Shown: one piece after another, positions 12,746 to 23,011 of the stretch
How the letters are laid out: every line of letters starts with the position of its first letter
Position numbering within the stretch: the stretch's first letter is position 1
Origin: Cryoendolithus antarcticus
Taxonomy: Eukaryota; Ascomycota; Dothideomycetes; Cladosporiales; Cladosporiaceae
Assembly: GCA_002077065.1 (NCBI GenBank)
Contig: NAJO01000014.1
Coordinates: forward strand, 434,001-498,000
Direction: 5' to 3'
Length of the DNA stretch: 64,000 nt
Notes under the pieces: model-generated
Database searches by the model: none
What the model saw: the letters and a program-made list of their open reading frames with translations, nothing else
Told to the model about the DNA's origin: nothing
Program-made: the position numbers and the translations under genes

Positions 12746-15592
12746 TCAGCGCGCTGAGATGCTCTCGCTCCGTGTGTGCTGCACCGTTAGCATATCCTCT
12801 GACGTGGAGTCGATCTCCATGCGCTCTACAGCCTCGTCTTCAACAAAGCCGCCTGCATGCTCTCTCGACTCGACAACGCTCCCACGAGTCCCCGGCCTAA
12901 TCGTGCTCTCCGTTTCCGCCGTGCCCTCTCTCACGCTCTGCAACTCACTCCCCTCCATTTCCTCATCCCTCACCACACCTTCCCGAATCTCTCTCTCCTC
13001 CTCCTCGAGCGCCGACATTCTCACCACAAACTCCCTCTGCAGATCCCTCAGCCACTGCGACAGATCAGCATCAGCCATCTGACTGTCCTTAGCCTGCACC
13101 AAATGCTCCTTGAGATTGAGCATAAGCTTCCGCTTCCTTGCCACTACAACAGCCAGACTGGCGCGAGCTTTCTTCTTGCCAGCTCTTTCCAGTGTCGCTG
13201 AGACCATCTCGGCGTACTCGATCACATCGGTAGGCAAGGGCACGACCTTCGCGAGCTTGAGACCGTAGTGTTCCTCTTCTACAGCGCCAGAGGAGACACG
13301 GTAAAGCATCTCGAGTCTGTCCTGATCTGCATTGTTGATGACCAGATGAAGGTTCACGACGCCGTTGCGCTCAGCCATGATGGTCGCTAAGTCGCGGAAG
13401 TGGGTTGCGAACCACACTAGAGCTCTGCTCTCGACAAGCGCCTCGGCAATGGCGATGGCGATCGCTAGACCGTCACGAGTGCTCGTACCGCGGCCGAGCT
13501 CGTCGATGATAGCCATACTCTGACCGTCGACGTTACGGAGGATGAAGGCCGTCTCCCGCATCTCGGCGGCGAATGTCGAGGCATTGGCTTCGATATTGTC
13601 ATCTAGCGAGATGCGGGCAAAGAGCTGGCGGATGACCGGGAAGCTGGCATACTGCGCTGGCACGAAGCAGCCGATCTGCGCCATGACAGTCATCATGGCT
13701 ATGGAACGGATGTATGTGCTCTTGCCACTCATGTTGCACCCGGTGATGATCTGAAATCGCTTCTGCTGAGTGGCATAGACGTCGTTGGGGATGAAATTCG
13801 TGTCTTGGATCTTCTCGCGGATAGGGTGACGGCCGGCACGGATAGCGAGAGTATCAGAGAGCTGAGGGCGGACGTAGTCTTGGCTCGTGACGAGTTGGGC
13901 GAACGAGGCGATCATGTCGAGCATTGCGATGCCCTCGCAGATCTTGAAGAGCGAGCCCATGTGCTCGCGGACGGCAAGAATAAGTTCCTGCACGGCTTTA
14001 TCACTCATCAAGATGACTTCGGTGTGCGCGTCCGAGATCTTCTGATTGTGTTTGAGCAGGTCCAGCGTCTGAAACTCGACGTTATCTTTCTTGCGGTACA
14101 CGTTGATGAAGATGGCAGGCAAGGTGCGTTGAGCAAGGTCTTCCGCGTGGAGACGTAGGTAGAACTGGCGAGTGTTGTCGAACTTGGTCTGCAGTGGCAA
14201 GTCATGCTCTTCGCTGAGGTCTGAAATGTGCTGTAGCGCGTCGATCATTGCTTCCTTGTACGTCTGTCGAGCTACATCGAGCAGGCCGTTGACGCCAGAG
14301 CGGACAGCGTATGTACGTTGATTGCGGAGATCGAGTGGTTGACTGGCATAGGTTGTGTCTTCGTTGATGACCTCGTTGACCAAATTCTGTACTGGGTCCA
14401 CGTTCTCGGACGAGCACAAGTTGCGTACCTCGAGTAGCATCGACGACCTCGAGCCTAGCAGAGCTTCAAACACCGGACGAATGAGGCTGGTGAACTGCTT
14501 CAGCATTATTACATTGTTCACCGCCTGCTCGGTGTCTCTCAGTGAAGGCTGTGCAGGCACCAGAATCAGTTGTGTCAAGATTCGATCCACGTCCAAGAAA
14601 GGCTTGAGAGCCTGACGAACAGCAAAGAACATTTCCTCTTTGGTACTGAGCTCTTCCAGTGCATCGTAACGGGTACCGAGCGTATCGCGGTCGGTCAATG
14701 GCTGCAGTATGTTGCTGCGAAGGAGTCGACCGCCCATTGGTGTTTGTGTAGCGTTCAGCAGGCCGAAAAGGCAGTCCTTCGACTTCGCCTTCGTTAGGTT
14801 CTGCACAAGCTCAAGTGCCTTCATCGTCGATAGATCGATCATCATCGAGCCTTCCGAGGGCTCGTACTTGATGCGAAGGGAGCGGTACGGAAACGTTTTG
14901 GACATGCCCAGCTCGATGTACTTCAAGGCAGCAGCCAGGCAACATACTGCGTAGTAGTTGCCGCTGACGGCTGTCTTGATGGCCTCAACATCTTCGGCGA
15001 AGGCAAGCTGCTGAATGTAGTCCAGTCCAGCGTTCTCACTCCAGTACCGACGGTCAAGCAGAGTGATGATACTGTCCATGTCATCAAGGCTGTCTTCGAG
15101 GATTGAGAAGAGCTTCGACTTCGGACTTGCCGCAGATGCAACGACTAAGATGTTGGTAGGATTGAACACCAAGAGCTTGTGAATGGTCCGCACATATGTC
15201 TGACTGTCACTGATCTGACTAAGGACTGCCTCGCCGGTGTCGAGGTTGACGAATGAGAGTCCGACTATTGGCGAGATGCCCCGAGATTCGCTGATAGCGC
15301 ACACGATCTCCTGGTTCTCTGCGCCAAGTGTGGAGACGCCAGTGCGAGGTCTTGCTGTGCCGGGACGAGCAGTGCGTGGGCGGGACGCTGTTGTCGTGGC
15401 GTACTGACCCGTCAGATAATCCTGCCCAGTAGCAGATGTAGGGCGCCCGGTGGTCGTCCCCGTCCTGCTAGCTCCAGTACGATGGGTGACTCCAGCGCTG
15501 TAGGATGTGCTGCCGGACACGCTACCTGCTGTCCTGCCTCGTGCGGCAGTCACTGTGTCGGAGTATGAGCTTGAGACCCGCTTCGAGGCCAT
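12746..15592 (-). CDS. MSH4: Meiotic mismatch-repair-family protein Msh4
   Basis: MutS homologue that pairs with Msh5 to stabilise recombination intermediates and promote crossovers in meiosis. The single exon gives 948 residues. After a Ser/Thr/Arg-rich N terminus of about 85 residues come the connector, lever and clamp regions. The ATPase domain has Walker A GCNMSGKST near residue 617, Walker B IIDELGRGTS near 692, and the ATHF motif. The MutS mismatch-binding domain with the Phe-x-Glu wedge is absent, as expected for Msh4. The frame is intact, suggesting a species with a sexual cycle or a recent one. Confidence 0.95.
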   Translation of the reverse strand: MASKRVSSSYSDTVTAARGRTAGSVSGSTSYSAGVTHRTGASRTGTTTGRPTSATGQDYLTGQYATTTASRPRTARPGTARPRTGVSTLGAENQEIVCAISESRGISPIVGLSFVNLDTGEAVLSQISDSQTYVRTIHKLLVFNPTNILVVASAASPKSKLFSILEDSLDDMDSIITLLDRRYWSENAGLDYIQQLAFAEDVEAIKTAVSGNYYAVCCLAAALKYIELGMSKTFPYRSLRIKYEPSEGSMMIDLSTMKALELVQNLTKAKSKDCLFGLLNATQTPMGGRLLRSNILQPLTDRDTLGTRYDALEELSTKEEMFFAVRQALKPFLDVDRILTQLILVPAQPSLRDTEQAVNNVIMLKQFTSLIRPVFEALLGSRSSMLLEVRNLCSSENVDPVQNLVNEVINEDTTYASQPLDLRNQRTYAVRSGVNGLLDVARQTYKEAMIDALQHISDLSEEHDLPLQTKFDNTRQFYLRLHAEDLAQRTLPAIFINVYRKKDNVEFQTLDLLKHNQKISDAHTEVILMSDKAVQELILAVREHMGSLFKICEGIAMLDMIASFAQLVTSQDYVRPQLSDTLAIRAGRHPIREKIQDTNFIPNDVYATQQKRFQIITGCNMSGKSTYIRSIAMMTVMAQIGCFVPAQYASFPVIRQLFARISLDDNIEANASTFAAEMRETAFILRNVDGQSMAIIDELGRGTSTRDGLAIAIAIAEALVESRALVWFATHFRDLATIMAERNGVVNLHLVINNADQDRLEMLYRVSSGAVEEEHYGLKLAKVVPLPTDVIEYAEMVSATLERAGKKKARASLAVVVARKRKLMLNLKEHLVQAKDSQMADADLSQWLRDLQREFVVRMSALEEEEREIREGVVRDEEMEGSELQSVREGTAETESTIRPGTRGSVVESREHAGGFVEDEAVERMEIDSTSEDMLTVQHTRSESISAR

Positions 15593-16466
15593 GATGGCGT
15601 ATCAACCAGTGTTTAGTCCGGATACCGCGTAACATGGTAGACATCCTGAGATGTCAAGATATGAGAAAGAGGCATCGTGCCTTCCTTGTGAGCGCTTGCT
15701 GCCTACCATACCTTAATCAGACCTCACCTCTTGATATCAGGCCTCCAGAGACAGCCTGTTCTGGCGACAACAGATATTCCTCATGTGATCCACTCCGACT
15801 TCGTACAACAGGACGAGACGCGTCCAACGGTCATGGTCAGCCTTGTGCTGCTTTGCAATAGTCATCGGTAGCAGTGATCATCTCCCGATGCATGCCACCG
15901 GAACTCTACTGTGACTGCTCAACAGAGGCGTTCAGTGAGCTCTACAAGGGACTGCTGGGTTTGGATCGCAGAAGGATACGCGCCTCACTCACTCTTCGTG
16001 AACAATGACTTACTCACGTCTTGCCGCAACAGTACCCCAGCTGCAGCATGCCTCAGCAGCGAGACCTTGATAATGAGTGTCTGCAAGCTCGAAAGAATGA
16101 CTGTGAGGAACACTAGCATGAGCCTTCGTGCGGTAGAGCATGTGAATACATTGGGGTTCTGCGAACTGTGCTTGCTTCGTCCCTTCCTTAGCATATAGCA
16201 TCAACGACTTGGTACGCAAACCCGTAGCCGGCGCGAGCATTTGCAGGGAGTCAATTCGGTAGTCTCAATCAATTACGATACGTTTCAAGATGAACAAACC
16301 TGTTAAGACGCGGTGGATTGCACAGAGTGGCGGCCAGAAGAGTGATGCCTGAGGCGTAAAGGCTGCAACATCGAACGTCACACCAAGCTGCCTCACGAGC
16401 TTCGCATGTAAGTAGTGTTTGGCGGCCACTCAACTACTTCTGCGCTCACCATACAACACCGCAAAG
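15593..16466. other. Intergenic: upstream of MSH4 and PRE1
   Basis: About 870 bp between divergent genes. Short open frames on both strands show no domains or coding bias. I see no RNA gene or repeat here. Confidence 0.4.
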
Positions 16467-17185
16467 ATGTAAGGCACAATCATACATACTCCTATAGCAA
16501 AGCTAACAGCCCCAGGGGCGAAGTACTCCTCGGCATCACCGGCAAGGACTTCACCATCATCGCCGCCTCCAAAGCCGCAATGCGCGGCGCCTCAATCCTC
16601 AAAACCAACGACGACAAGACCAAAACCCTCAACAAGCACACCCTCATGGCCCTCGTAGGCGAGGCAGGTGACACAAGTACACCATCTCCTCCGAATCTCC
16701 ACTCCAAACTACACTGCTAATAATATGGTCCAGTCCAATTCGCCGAATACGTCCAAGCCAACATCCAACTCTACTCCAAACGCAACGCCTCCGAGCTCTC
16801 CCCTTCCGAAACCAGCTCTTTCATCCGCACCGAGCTGGCCAAATCCCTCCGCAGCCGGAATCCATACACCGTGAACCTCCTCCTCGGCGGGTTCGACGCT
16901 GAGACTCAGAAACCCCAACTCTTCTGGATAGACTACCTCGCCTCCTGCGTGCCATTACCGTACGCAGCGCACGGCTACGCGCAGTACTACTGTCTCAGCA
17001 TATTAGACAAACACCACCACCCGGACATCAGCTTCGAACAAGGGATGAAGATCTTGAGGATGTGCACGGACGAGCTCAAGAGACGCTTGCCGATAGACTT
17101 CAAGGGAGTGCTTGTGAAGGTTGTGACGAAGGATGGGATAAGGACGGAGGAGTATGATAATGATAACATTGTGTACGCGCCGTAG
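16467..17185 (+). CDS. PRE1: 20S proteasome beta-4 subunit Pre1/PSMB2
   Basis: Non-catalytic beta subunit of the 20S proteasome core, with the proteasome fold but no N-terminal catalytic Thr processing. The protein begins MGEVLLGITGKDF and contains AASKAAMRGASILK, LNKHTLMALVGEAGD, QFAEYVQANIQLY and NLLLGGFD, all family hallmarks. At 204 residues it matches the usual length (yeast 198). Exons are 16467-16468, 16516-16676 and 16734-17185. The first coding exon is only AT of the ATG: a GTAAGG donor directly follows it, and a CTAAC branch site plus CCCCAG acceptor precede the G. No other upstream ATG fits the frame. Confidence 0.92.
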
Positions 17186-17477
17186 GTGACGTCTGGATGT
17201 GTGGCTGGGCAGCGTCGAGTGCAGCGTGTCGTGCACGGGCTCGGTACGCGGATGGAGAACATCGACAGAGACCGTGGACATGAGTCGGGAATGGAGGAGC
17301 AACATGTACGGAAGCTCCGGTGCCTGGATGGCTGTGTTGTAGCGTGAGGGTGGTCCGTCCATGAAACGACATGGGCAAGGATGCTGGAGTGGACTAGAAA
17401 GCCTGACGCAGCGGGACGGGCATGTGCTGCCATGCATGGAAGGTAGCTTGATGTGTTAACGGATGACGATAGACAAT

Positions 17478-18590
17478 CTACACATCCCACACCACCACTC
17501 TCCCATCCACACCTCCAGTGCTGATCTTCGTCACCCGTCCTCCACTCTCCGCATAGCTCCTCACAGTGCTGATGCTGTTCTGATGCACACTCTTCAGCTT
17601 CGTGTCACTTCCCGCACTTCCATTGGCACGTCCCCTCAGATCCATAGCTCGGAACATATTCCTCGCGCTGTCCTCCTGATGCTCTGCCAGCCCAGGTCGT
17701 CCCGCACTGCTCTTCTCCAGCGAGCCGCTGAGCTCCCATCCCTCGACGGAGCCAGAGAGGCGGTGTGGCTCACAGTCGTAGCCGGCAGCGATGATCGTAG
17801 ATTCCGAGGTCCAAATGAGCGATGCGAAGGGGAGAAGTTGCGTGGAGATGTTGATGACTGCTGCGGGTGGCTGCTCAGGGCCGCTCGGGTAGACAACAGT
17901 GACACTGCTGTCGTGAGCCGCGAACGCCAGTGCGTCTCCACTCGGCGAGAATGCCACAGCATGCACCCAGCCTGTCGTGCCATTCAAGTACTCTCCACAC
18001 ACAGTATTGAACGGCAGTCTCTCGCCCCAGACCGTCGCTTCGGGCCTTGCATCAATGCCCTTCACGAACGAGCTGAAGACCCTCGCATGCCCGTCCGTAG
18101 ACCCGGCAGCGAGAAGCACAGAGTTCGGATGCCACGCTACGCTCGTGACGGTACTGCGCAGCGGCTTCTTGACGTGCTTGCTGACCCACCAGTCGTTCTC
18201 CTCCTCAAAGTAGCATACAGCTATGATCCTCGCTCCACTGCCGACCGCGAACTTTGACTCGTTCGGACACCACCTCACGCACGTAGCGGCTCGATTAATC
18301 CGCAATAGCACGAGTGTTGGCTTCCACTCCCCCTGTGGGCTCGGCTCCCAGACATAAGCATTCCGGTCTTGCGAGCAAGTCACGATCCGGCCTGAGGACG
18401 GGGCGATGTCGACACCTGTGATTGTCTTGTCGTGGCCGCGGAGCTCGGAGGTGAGGGTGTAGCTTGAAGAGGAGGCGGAGTGCAGCTCGACGTTGTTGGC
18501 GCGGGCTACGGCGAGGGTTTTGCGGTCGGCGGAGAAGGAGTGGTCGGCTATGGGGGCGTGGAAGAGGTGGTGGACTTGTGGGGGAGCCAT
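17478..18590 (-). CDS. ARC40: Arp2/3 complex subunit Arc40/ARPC1 (p40)
   Basis: WD40 subunit of the Arp2/3 actin-nucleating complex, used at cortical patches for endocytosis. The single exon gives 370 residues, the family length. The N terminus MAPPQVHHLFHAPIADHSF, the sequence SQDRNAYVWE and the block ATCVRWCPNESKFAVGSG are strongly conserved in ARPC1. The central loop before the last blade is Ser/Gly-rich. It ends in GVDGRVVVWDV, a final complete blade. It shares a short divergent promoter (about 230 bp) with POP4. Confidence 0.95.
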   Translation of the reverse strand: MAPPQVHHLFHAPIADHSFSADRKTLAVARANNVELHSASSSSYTLTSELRGHDKTITGVDIAPSSGRIVTCSQDRNAYVWEPSPQGEWKPTLVLLRINRAATCVRWCPNESKFAVGSGARIIAVCYFEEENDWWVSKHVKKPLRSTVTSVAWHPNSVLLAAGSTDGHARVFSSFVKGIDARPEATVWGERLPFNTVCGEYLNGTTGWVHAVAFSPSGDALAFAAHDSSVTVVYPSGPEQPPAAVINISTQLLPFASLIWTSESTIIAAGYDCEPHRLSGSVEGWELSGSLEKSSAGRPGLAEHQEDSARNMFRAMDLRGRANGSAGSDTKLKSVHQNSISTVRSYAESGGRVTKISTGGVDGRVVVWDV

Positions 18591-18820
18591 TTTGTTGGAG
18601 GCGACAGGAGCGGAGGGGGCTCGACTGGCGCTGGATATGATGGTGGATGTAGTGAGGGAACCGTAGGTTGCACTTTATGGGAGAGGTGGGGTGACGAATG
18701 TGGGGCGGTGTAGAGTGGCAGTACCCTGGCTTCTCAATATGAGTGAATCTACCACCTTCATGATACATCCTTTCCTTTCCTCACTGACGACCATGTGACA
18801 CCACAATTTTGCAGTCCATC

Positions 18821-19507
18821 ATGTCCACCGAAGCCCTCGCTGTTACCTTGCTCCAGCGAGCTCACTCCCCCGACACAGCCTCAACCCTCTACCGCGACAA
18901 AATCAAGCTCCGCCCTCTTCTCCTCCGCCCCTCCTCGCCAGACCCGACCCAAAATGCCCGATCCGCCCGCCAACACGCCCGCCGATCTAAACAACGCGCC
19001 GTTCGCAAATCCAACAAACCTCGTCCCCTCAGCGCGAAGCAAAAGCGCTCCCTCTGCATCTACGAGATCCCCAAATCGCAGCAGAAGTACAGCATCTACG
19101 AGCCCATCCACGTCATGTGGTGCGCTTACATACGCGACATCCTCGGTCTAGTAGACGGGAAACGATCACACATTGAGGCGCAGGACGCTGGGCCTTTCTT
19201 GGCGAGCGCCGACTATCATGGCGCGATTGTGGAGATCGTACGGAGTCGGTGCGCGAGTAGAGTGGGCATGACTGGGATTGTGGTCAGGGATACGAAGTTC
19301 ACTTTTGAAATTGTCACGAGGACAGATGAGGTAAAGGTGCTGCCGAAGGAGCATTCGGTGTTCAGGGTTGAGGTGCCGTTTAAGGACAAAGAAGGAGAGG
19401 TGAAGAGGATGCCGTTGGTGTTTGAAGTCTTGGGAGAGCAGTTTCAGCATCGGGCTACGGATCGTGCGAACAGGAAGTTCAGGTGGCACGCGGATCCGGA
19501 CCTGTGA
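18821..19507 (+). CDS. POP4: RNase P/MRP subunit Pop4 (Rpp29)
   Basis: Protein subunit shared by RNase P (tRNA 5' processing) and RNase MRP (rRNA processing), acting in the nucleus. The single exon gives 228 residues. An N-terminal basic region (KQRAVRKSNKPRPLSAKQKR) leads into the Sm-like Rpp29 barrel, recognisable by ADYHGAIVEIVRSRC, GMTGIVVRDTKFTFEIVT and LPKEHSVFRVEVP. The ATG at 18821 is the first in frame. Divergent from ARC40. Confidence 0.92.
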   Translation: MSTEALAVTLLQRAHSPDTASTLYRDKIKLRPLLLRPSSPDPTQNARSARQHARRSKQRAVRKSNKPRPLSAKQKRSLCIYEIPKSQQKYSIYEPIHVMWCAYIRDILGLVDGKRSHIEAQDAGPFLASADYHGAIVEIVRSRCASRVGMTGIVVRDTKFTFEIVTRTDEVKVLPKEHSVFRVEVPFKDKEGEVKRMPLVFEVLGEQFQHRATDRANRKFRWHADPDL

Positions 19508-19571
19508 AGTGGCAAATTCGGACGTGCTCATGCACTTCGCGGTGGCTCTGCTGACGCGGATCACAAGTGCC

Positions 19572-20728
19572 TCAGAGGCGTCCCTTCTGCTTTTCGGCTG
19601 CTTTCCTCGCAGCCGGACTACGACTGATATCGATCGCCATCCACATCTGCTGGCTTAGCGCGACCAGTCGACCCTCCACATCCCATACTTCGACATGGAT
19701 ATCGACTCGCCCATCAAGCACACTCTTCGTGCTCGCTCTCACATACAGCCACTCCACGCCTTGCGCTGGTAGAGCATGCTTCACATCGATCGACATACTA
19801 ACCGTCGGATAAAATCTCGGTATTCGCCAGCCCGCCGCCGGCGGAGGCTGCCTACCTTCTGCTGCCCATTGCATGGCTTCCCTAGCATACTCCGCCTGAC
19901 CGTTCAGCGATCCGACGAAGTGATTCTCGGCAGGTGGGCTGGAAAGATCAACGACCAGACCGAGCATCTCGGTCGACCACCGCTGGGCGGGGTTCTTGCA
20001 GCGCACCCACGAGTCAGACATGTTTTTGTCGGTATCACATTCCTTTCGGAACGCGATGATGACGTTGCTGAGCCACTTAGCTGGCGAATTCGGCGCCCAT
20101 GTGCCTTCCCAGCGGATCCAGTGTGGGTCCTGATGGACGAGCACTCTATCAAAGTCTATCGACGGCTCAAGGGGTTGTCGAGTGTACCCAGTGGTGATCG
20201 AGATGCCGTTAGATTTGCTACGATCGACGTTCCTGAGAAGGGTCAACGATCGCGCACTCCTCATTTCATTTGCGAATACGCCTCACATTGCGAACGCACG
20301 CACTTTCTCTTTGCCGCCTTGCGAGAGGACTGCTTGGACTGTGGAGCTTGCTTTGCCTAGCCTCACATCCTCGATCTTTATCGTCGCATCTCCGGCAAGG
20401 CCAGGCCGGAGGTATTCGAAATGCAGCGCTACGGTATCAGGTTGCTGCTGCTTGACTAGAGTGGTCTGGAAGTGCAATAAAATGGCTCGCCAGATGAGAG
20501 CTAGAGGAACGGTCAGGAAAATCTCTGAGGTTATTTGTGGGACTATGGTAGGGTTGCTGACGACAGCGGACCACAAACCATGGTCGTCTTCTACTCACCA
20601 TTGAGATTACCGCCGTGCGCGGCCGCTGCCGCCGAATAGTCCTCGTGTACATGGACACTATACTCATGGCTGCTAACAGCCCTAACCTGAGCGGCTTCAG
20701 TGAACGTCAGCGCCCGTCTCTCGACCAT
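19572..20728 (-). pseudogene. Acyl-CoA thioesterase-like gene with in-frame TGA
   Basis: Double hot-dog thioesterase of the TesB/4HBT_3 type. Exon 1 (20728-20599, beginning MVERRALTFTEAAQV) contains the family block SSHEYSVHVHEDYSAAAAAHGG. A 74-nt intron joins it to exon 2 (20524-19572), which continues with QPDTVALHFEYLRPG and ends in the second hot-dog half (WLYVRASTKSVLDGRVDIHVEVWD). A TGA at 20285-20283 stops the frame after about 123 of 360 codons. The frame is otherwise open to the natural end with no further lesion. I found no intron of fitting phase that removes the TGA. It is either a very recent pseudogene, a sequencing error, or a readthrough case. Confidence 0.7.
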
Positions 20729-21016
20729 GCTGCACGGCGCTTCAATGCGAAAGATGTCGTGAGATGCTGTTGTCAGCGCTCAAAGGTTGCAGGAAGCTGC
20801 CCCTGTCGCGAAACGCGGGGTGGCGCATCCTTCGTATGCACGACAGTAACCGGTAAAGCAGGTACTAAGGTATGTTGGTCCGTCTCGAAACGGTAAGGAT
20901 GTGTGAGTTGGTTGGTACCTTATCTTTCTTTGGGTTTGCGTCATGTTGTCTCCACGTCTACCTTCAGTTACTGCTACGGTCGCAATCGCACTCTTACCAA
21001 ATCCTGATAAGCAGCC

Positions 21017-22678
21017 ATGGCTACGCTCCTACTGATCGTCGCATGCGCCCTGCTGACATGCATCTACCTCGACCTCACCAGGAGACTGGCAAACCACAAG
21101 TTCCTCGCCTTCGCCAAAGCCAACAATTGCTCGCCTATACGCACAGCGCAAGACCAAAACTGGCCATGGGGTCTCGCCAGACTATACGCCCTTCTCACTG
21201 CTCGTCGCAATGGCAAAGATGCTCTGGACGACTACATGGCACCGCCGCTCTACGAGCACAAGACCTTACAACGCCAAAGCATCGGCGGCAGCTACGTGAT
21301 CGAGACCGCCGAGCCAGCCATCGCGCAAGCTATCTTATCTACCCAGTCCAGCGAATTCGCTCTGGGCTCGACGCGCCGACGTGTATTCCGACCTGTCGAA
21401 GGACCGGGGATCAGCGCATTCACCTCCGATGGCGCGGATTGGCATTATGCTCGGGCGATGTTGCGGACTTCATTTGGGAAGGAGCGGCTCAACGATCTGG
21501 AAGCTACGGAGAGAAACCTGGAGCTCATGTTCGAGGCGATTGAGGCGACTGGAGCGGATGGCTGGACGGATGTCGTTGACATGCAACCGTTGGTGTATCG
21601 ATTTGTGCTTGATAGTGCGACGAAGTTCCTGTTCGGGGAGAGTGTGGAGTCACAGACTGCTTTCATGAAGCAGAGAGTCCATGCCGACGCACATGACGCT
21701 CGCCAGACGGCCATGAGTGATTTGGCGATCAGTGATGGCTTCGCTGAATCCTTTGACACTGTCTTGCACTGGCTGTTCCTTCGTTTCCGGCTGCGAGGGC
21801 TGGCGTTCTTGGGCACTTCGGCGACGTTTCGCAGAGCTAATCAGACACTAAAGAGGTTTCTTAAGTACGCTATCGACAAGCAACTCAACACCGACAGCTC
21901 CAAGAGCAGCGCAAGTATGCTCAGTGGCCTGACCGAGAAGACGCGCAACCCTGACGACCTGCGAGCGCAACTCACCGGTCTGCTCTTCGCCGGTCGAGAC
22001 GCGACAGGTAGCCTCATCCTCCTCACCCTCCTCTTACTCTCCCGCCACCCGGAAATCTACGCCAAACTCCGCTCCCTGACCTTGGAAGCCTTCCCCGAAC
22101 CACACGGCACGCCTCTCGATTACACCCACATCCAGAACTTCCGCTACCTCCGTCACATAATCAACGAGACTCTGCGACTCTACTCTGTGCTTCCTCTGAA
22201 CTCCCGCATAGCTACCAAAGACACCGTCATCCCCATCGGCGGCGGGGAAGACGGCAAGCAGCCCGCTGCTGTGCACAAGGGCCAGCAGATCATGCTGAAC
22301 ATCTACGCTATGCATCGACTGAAAGACCTCTGGGGCGATGATGCACTGGAGTTCAATCCTGAACGGTGGGAAGATCCGAAACGGAATGCTTTGCTAGAAG
22401 ATGGGTGGGCGTTCATACCGTTCTCGAGGGGACCGAGAGTGTGTATTGGTCGTGCGTGATCCCCATTACCTTTGTAATGTGTGGCGTTGCTGATAAGTGG
22501 CATAGAGCAATACGCGCTTACAGAGGCTAGCTACTGCCTCGTGCGCTTCGTGCAGCGCTTCGATCGCCTTGCACCAGATCCCGAGGATCCTGGCAAAGGG
22601 GCGGATATTAAGAAGGCGATCGCGGTTGCTATGGCGCCTGCGGAGGCGAAGCTGAGGCTGCATCGCGGTGAGACTTAG
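21017..22678 (+). CDS. Cytochrome P450 (CYP52-like)
   Basis: Membrane-bound haem monooxygenase. Exons 21017-22451 and 22506-22678 give 535 residues. An N-terminal membrane anchor (MATLLLIVACALLTCIYLDL) is followed by the I-helix motif FAGRDATG, the K-helix ETLR, and the haem loop FSRGPRVCIG with Cys near residue 476. The sequence after the cysteine (QQYALTEASYCLVRFVQRFD) resembles the CYP52/CYP584 group, which includes fatty-acid and alkane hydroxylases. Substrate is not known. The 54-nt intron sits directly after the haem-binding Cys-x-Gly. Confidence 0.9.
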
Positions 22679-23011
22679 CGGGAAGTGCATGACCTTACTA
22701 TCCGTCGTACGGCCCAATCTGAGCCTCTGTCCACACGACACAGACATTTCAATGGCATGGAACAGTATGCGTCACTCTACTGTGCAATGTGAGTCTGATC
22801 CGTCATTGCAGGAAGGAGTCTGTACGGGACATCGTTCAGTTTTGACAAGCTGTACTACTGGAGATCGCTCACATTGATTTTCGCTCGGCTATGCTCGCTA
22901 CGCTAATCTGACTGGACGCAATTGCTTGCTAATGCTTTTCGTCCTCATTCCTCCCTTCACTCCGTTATCTCATGTCGTTCCTATGTGGCTGACCCTGCTT
23001 CCCTGCTCCAC
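22679..23011. other. Intergenic between P450 and Ser/Thr-rich gene 3' ends
   Basis: About 330 bp between convergent genes, presumably holding both polyadenylation regions. Nothing else is recognisable. Confidence 0.4.
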
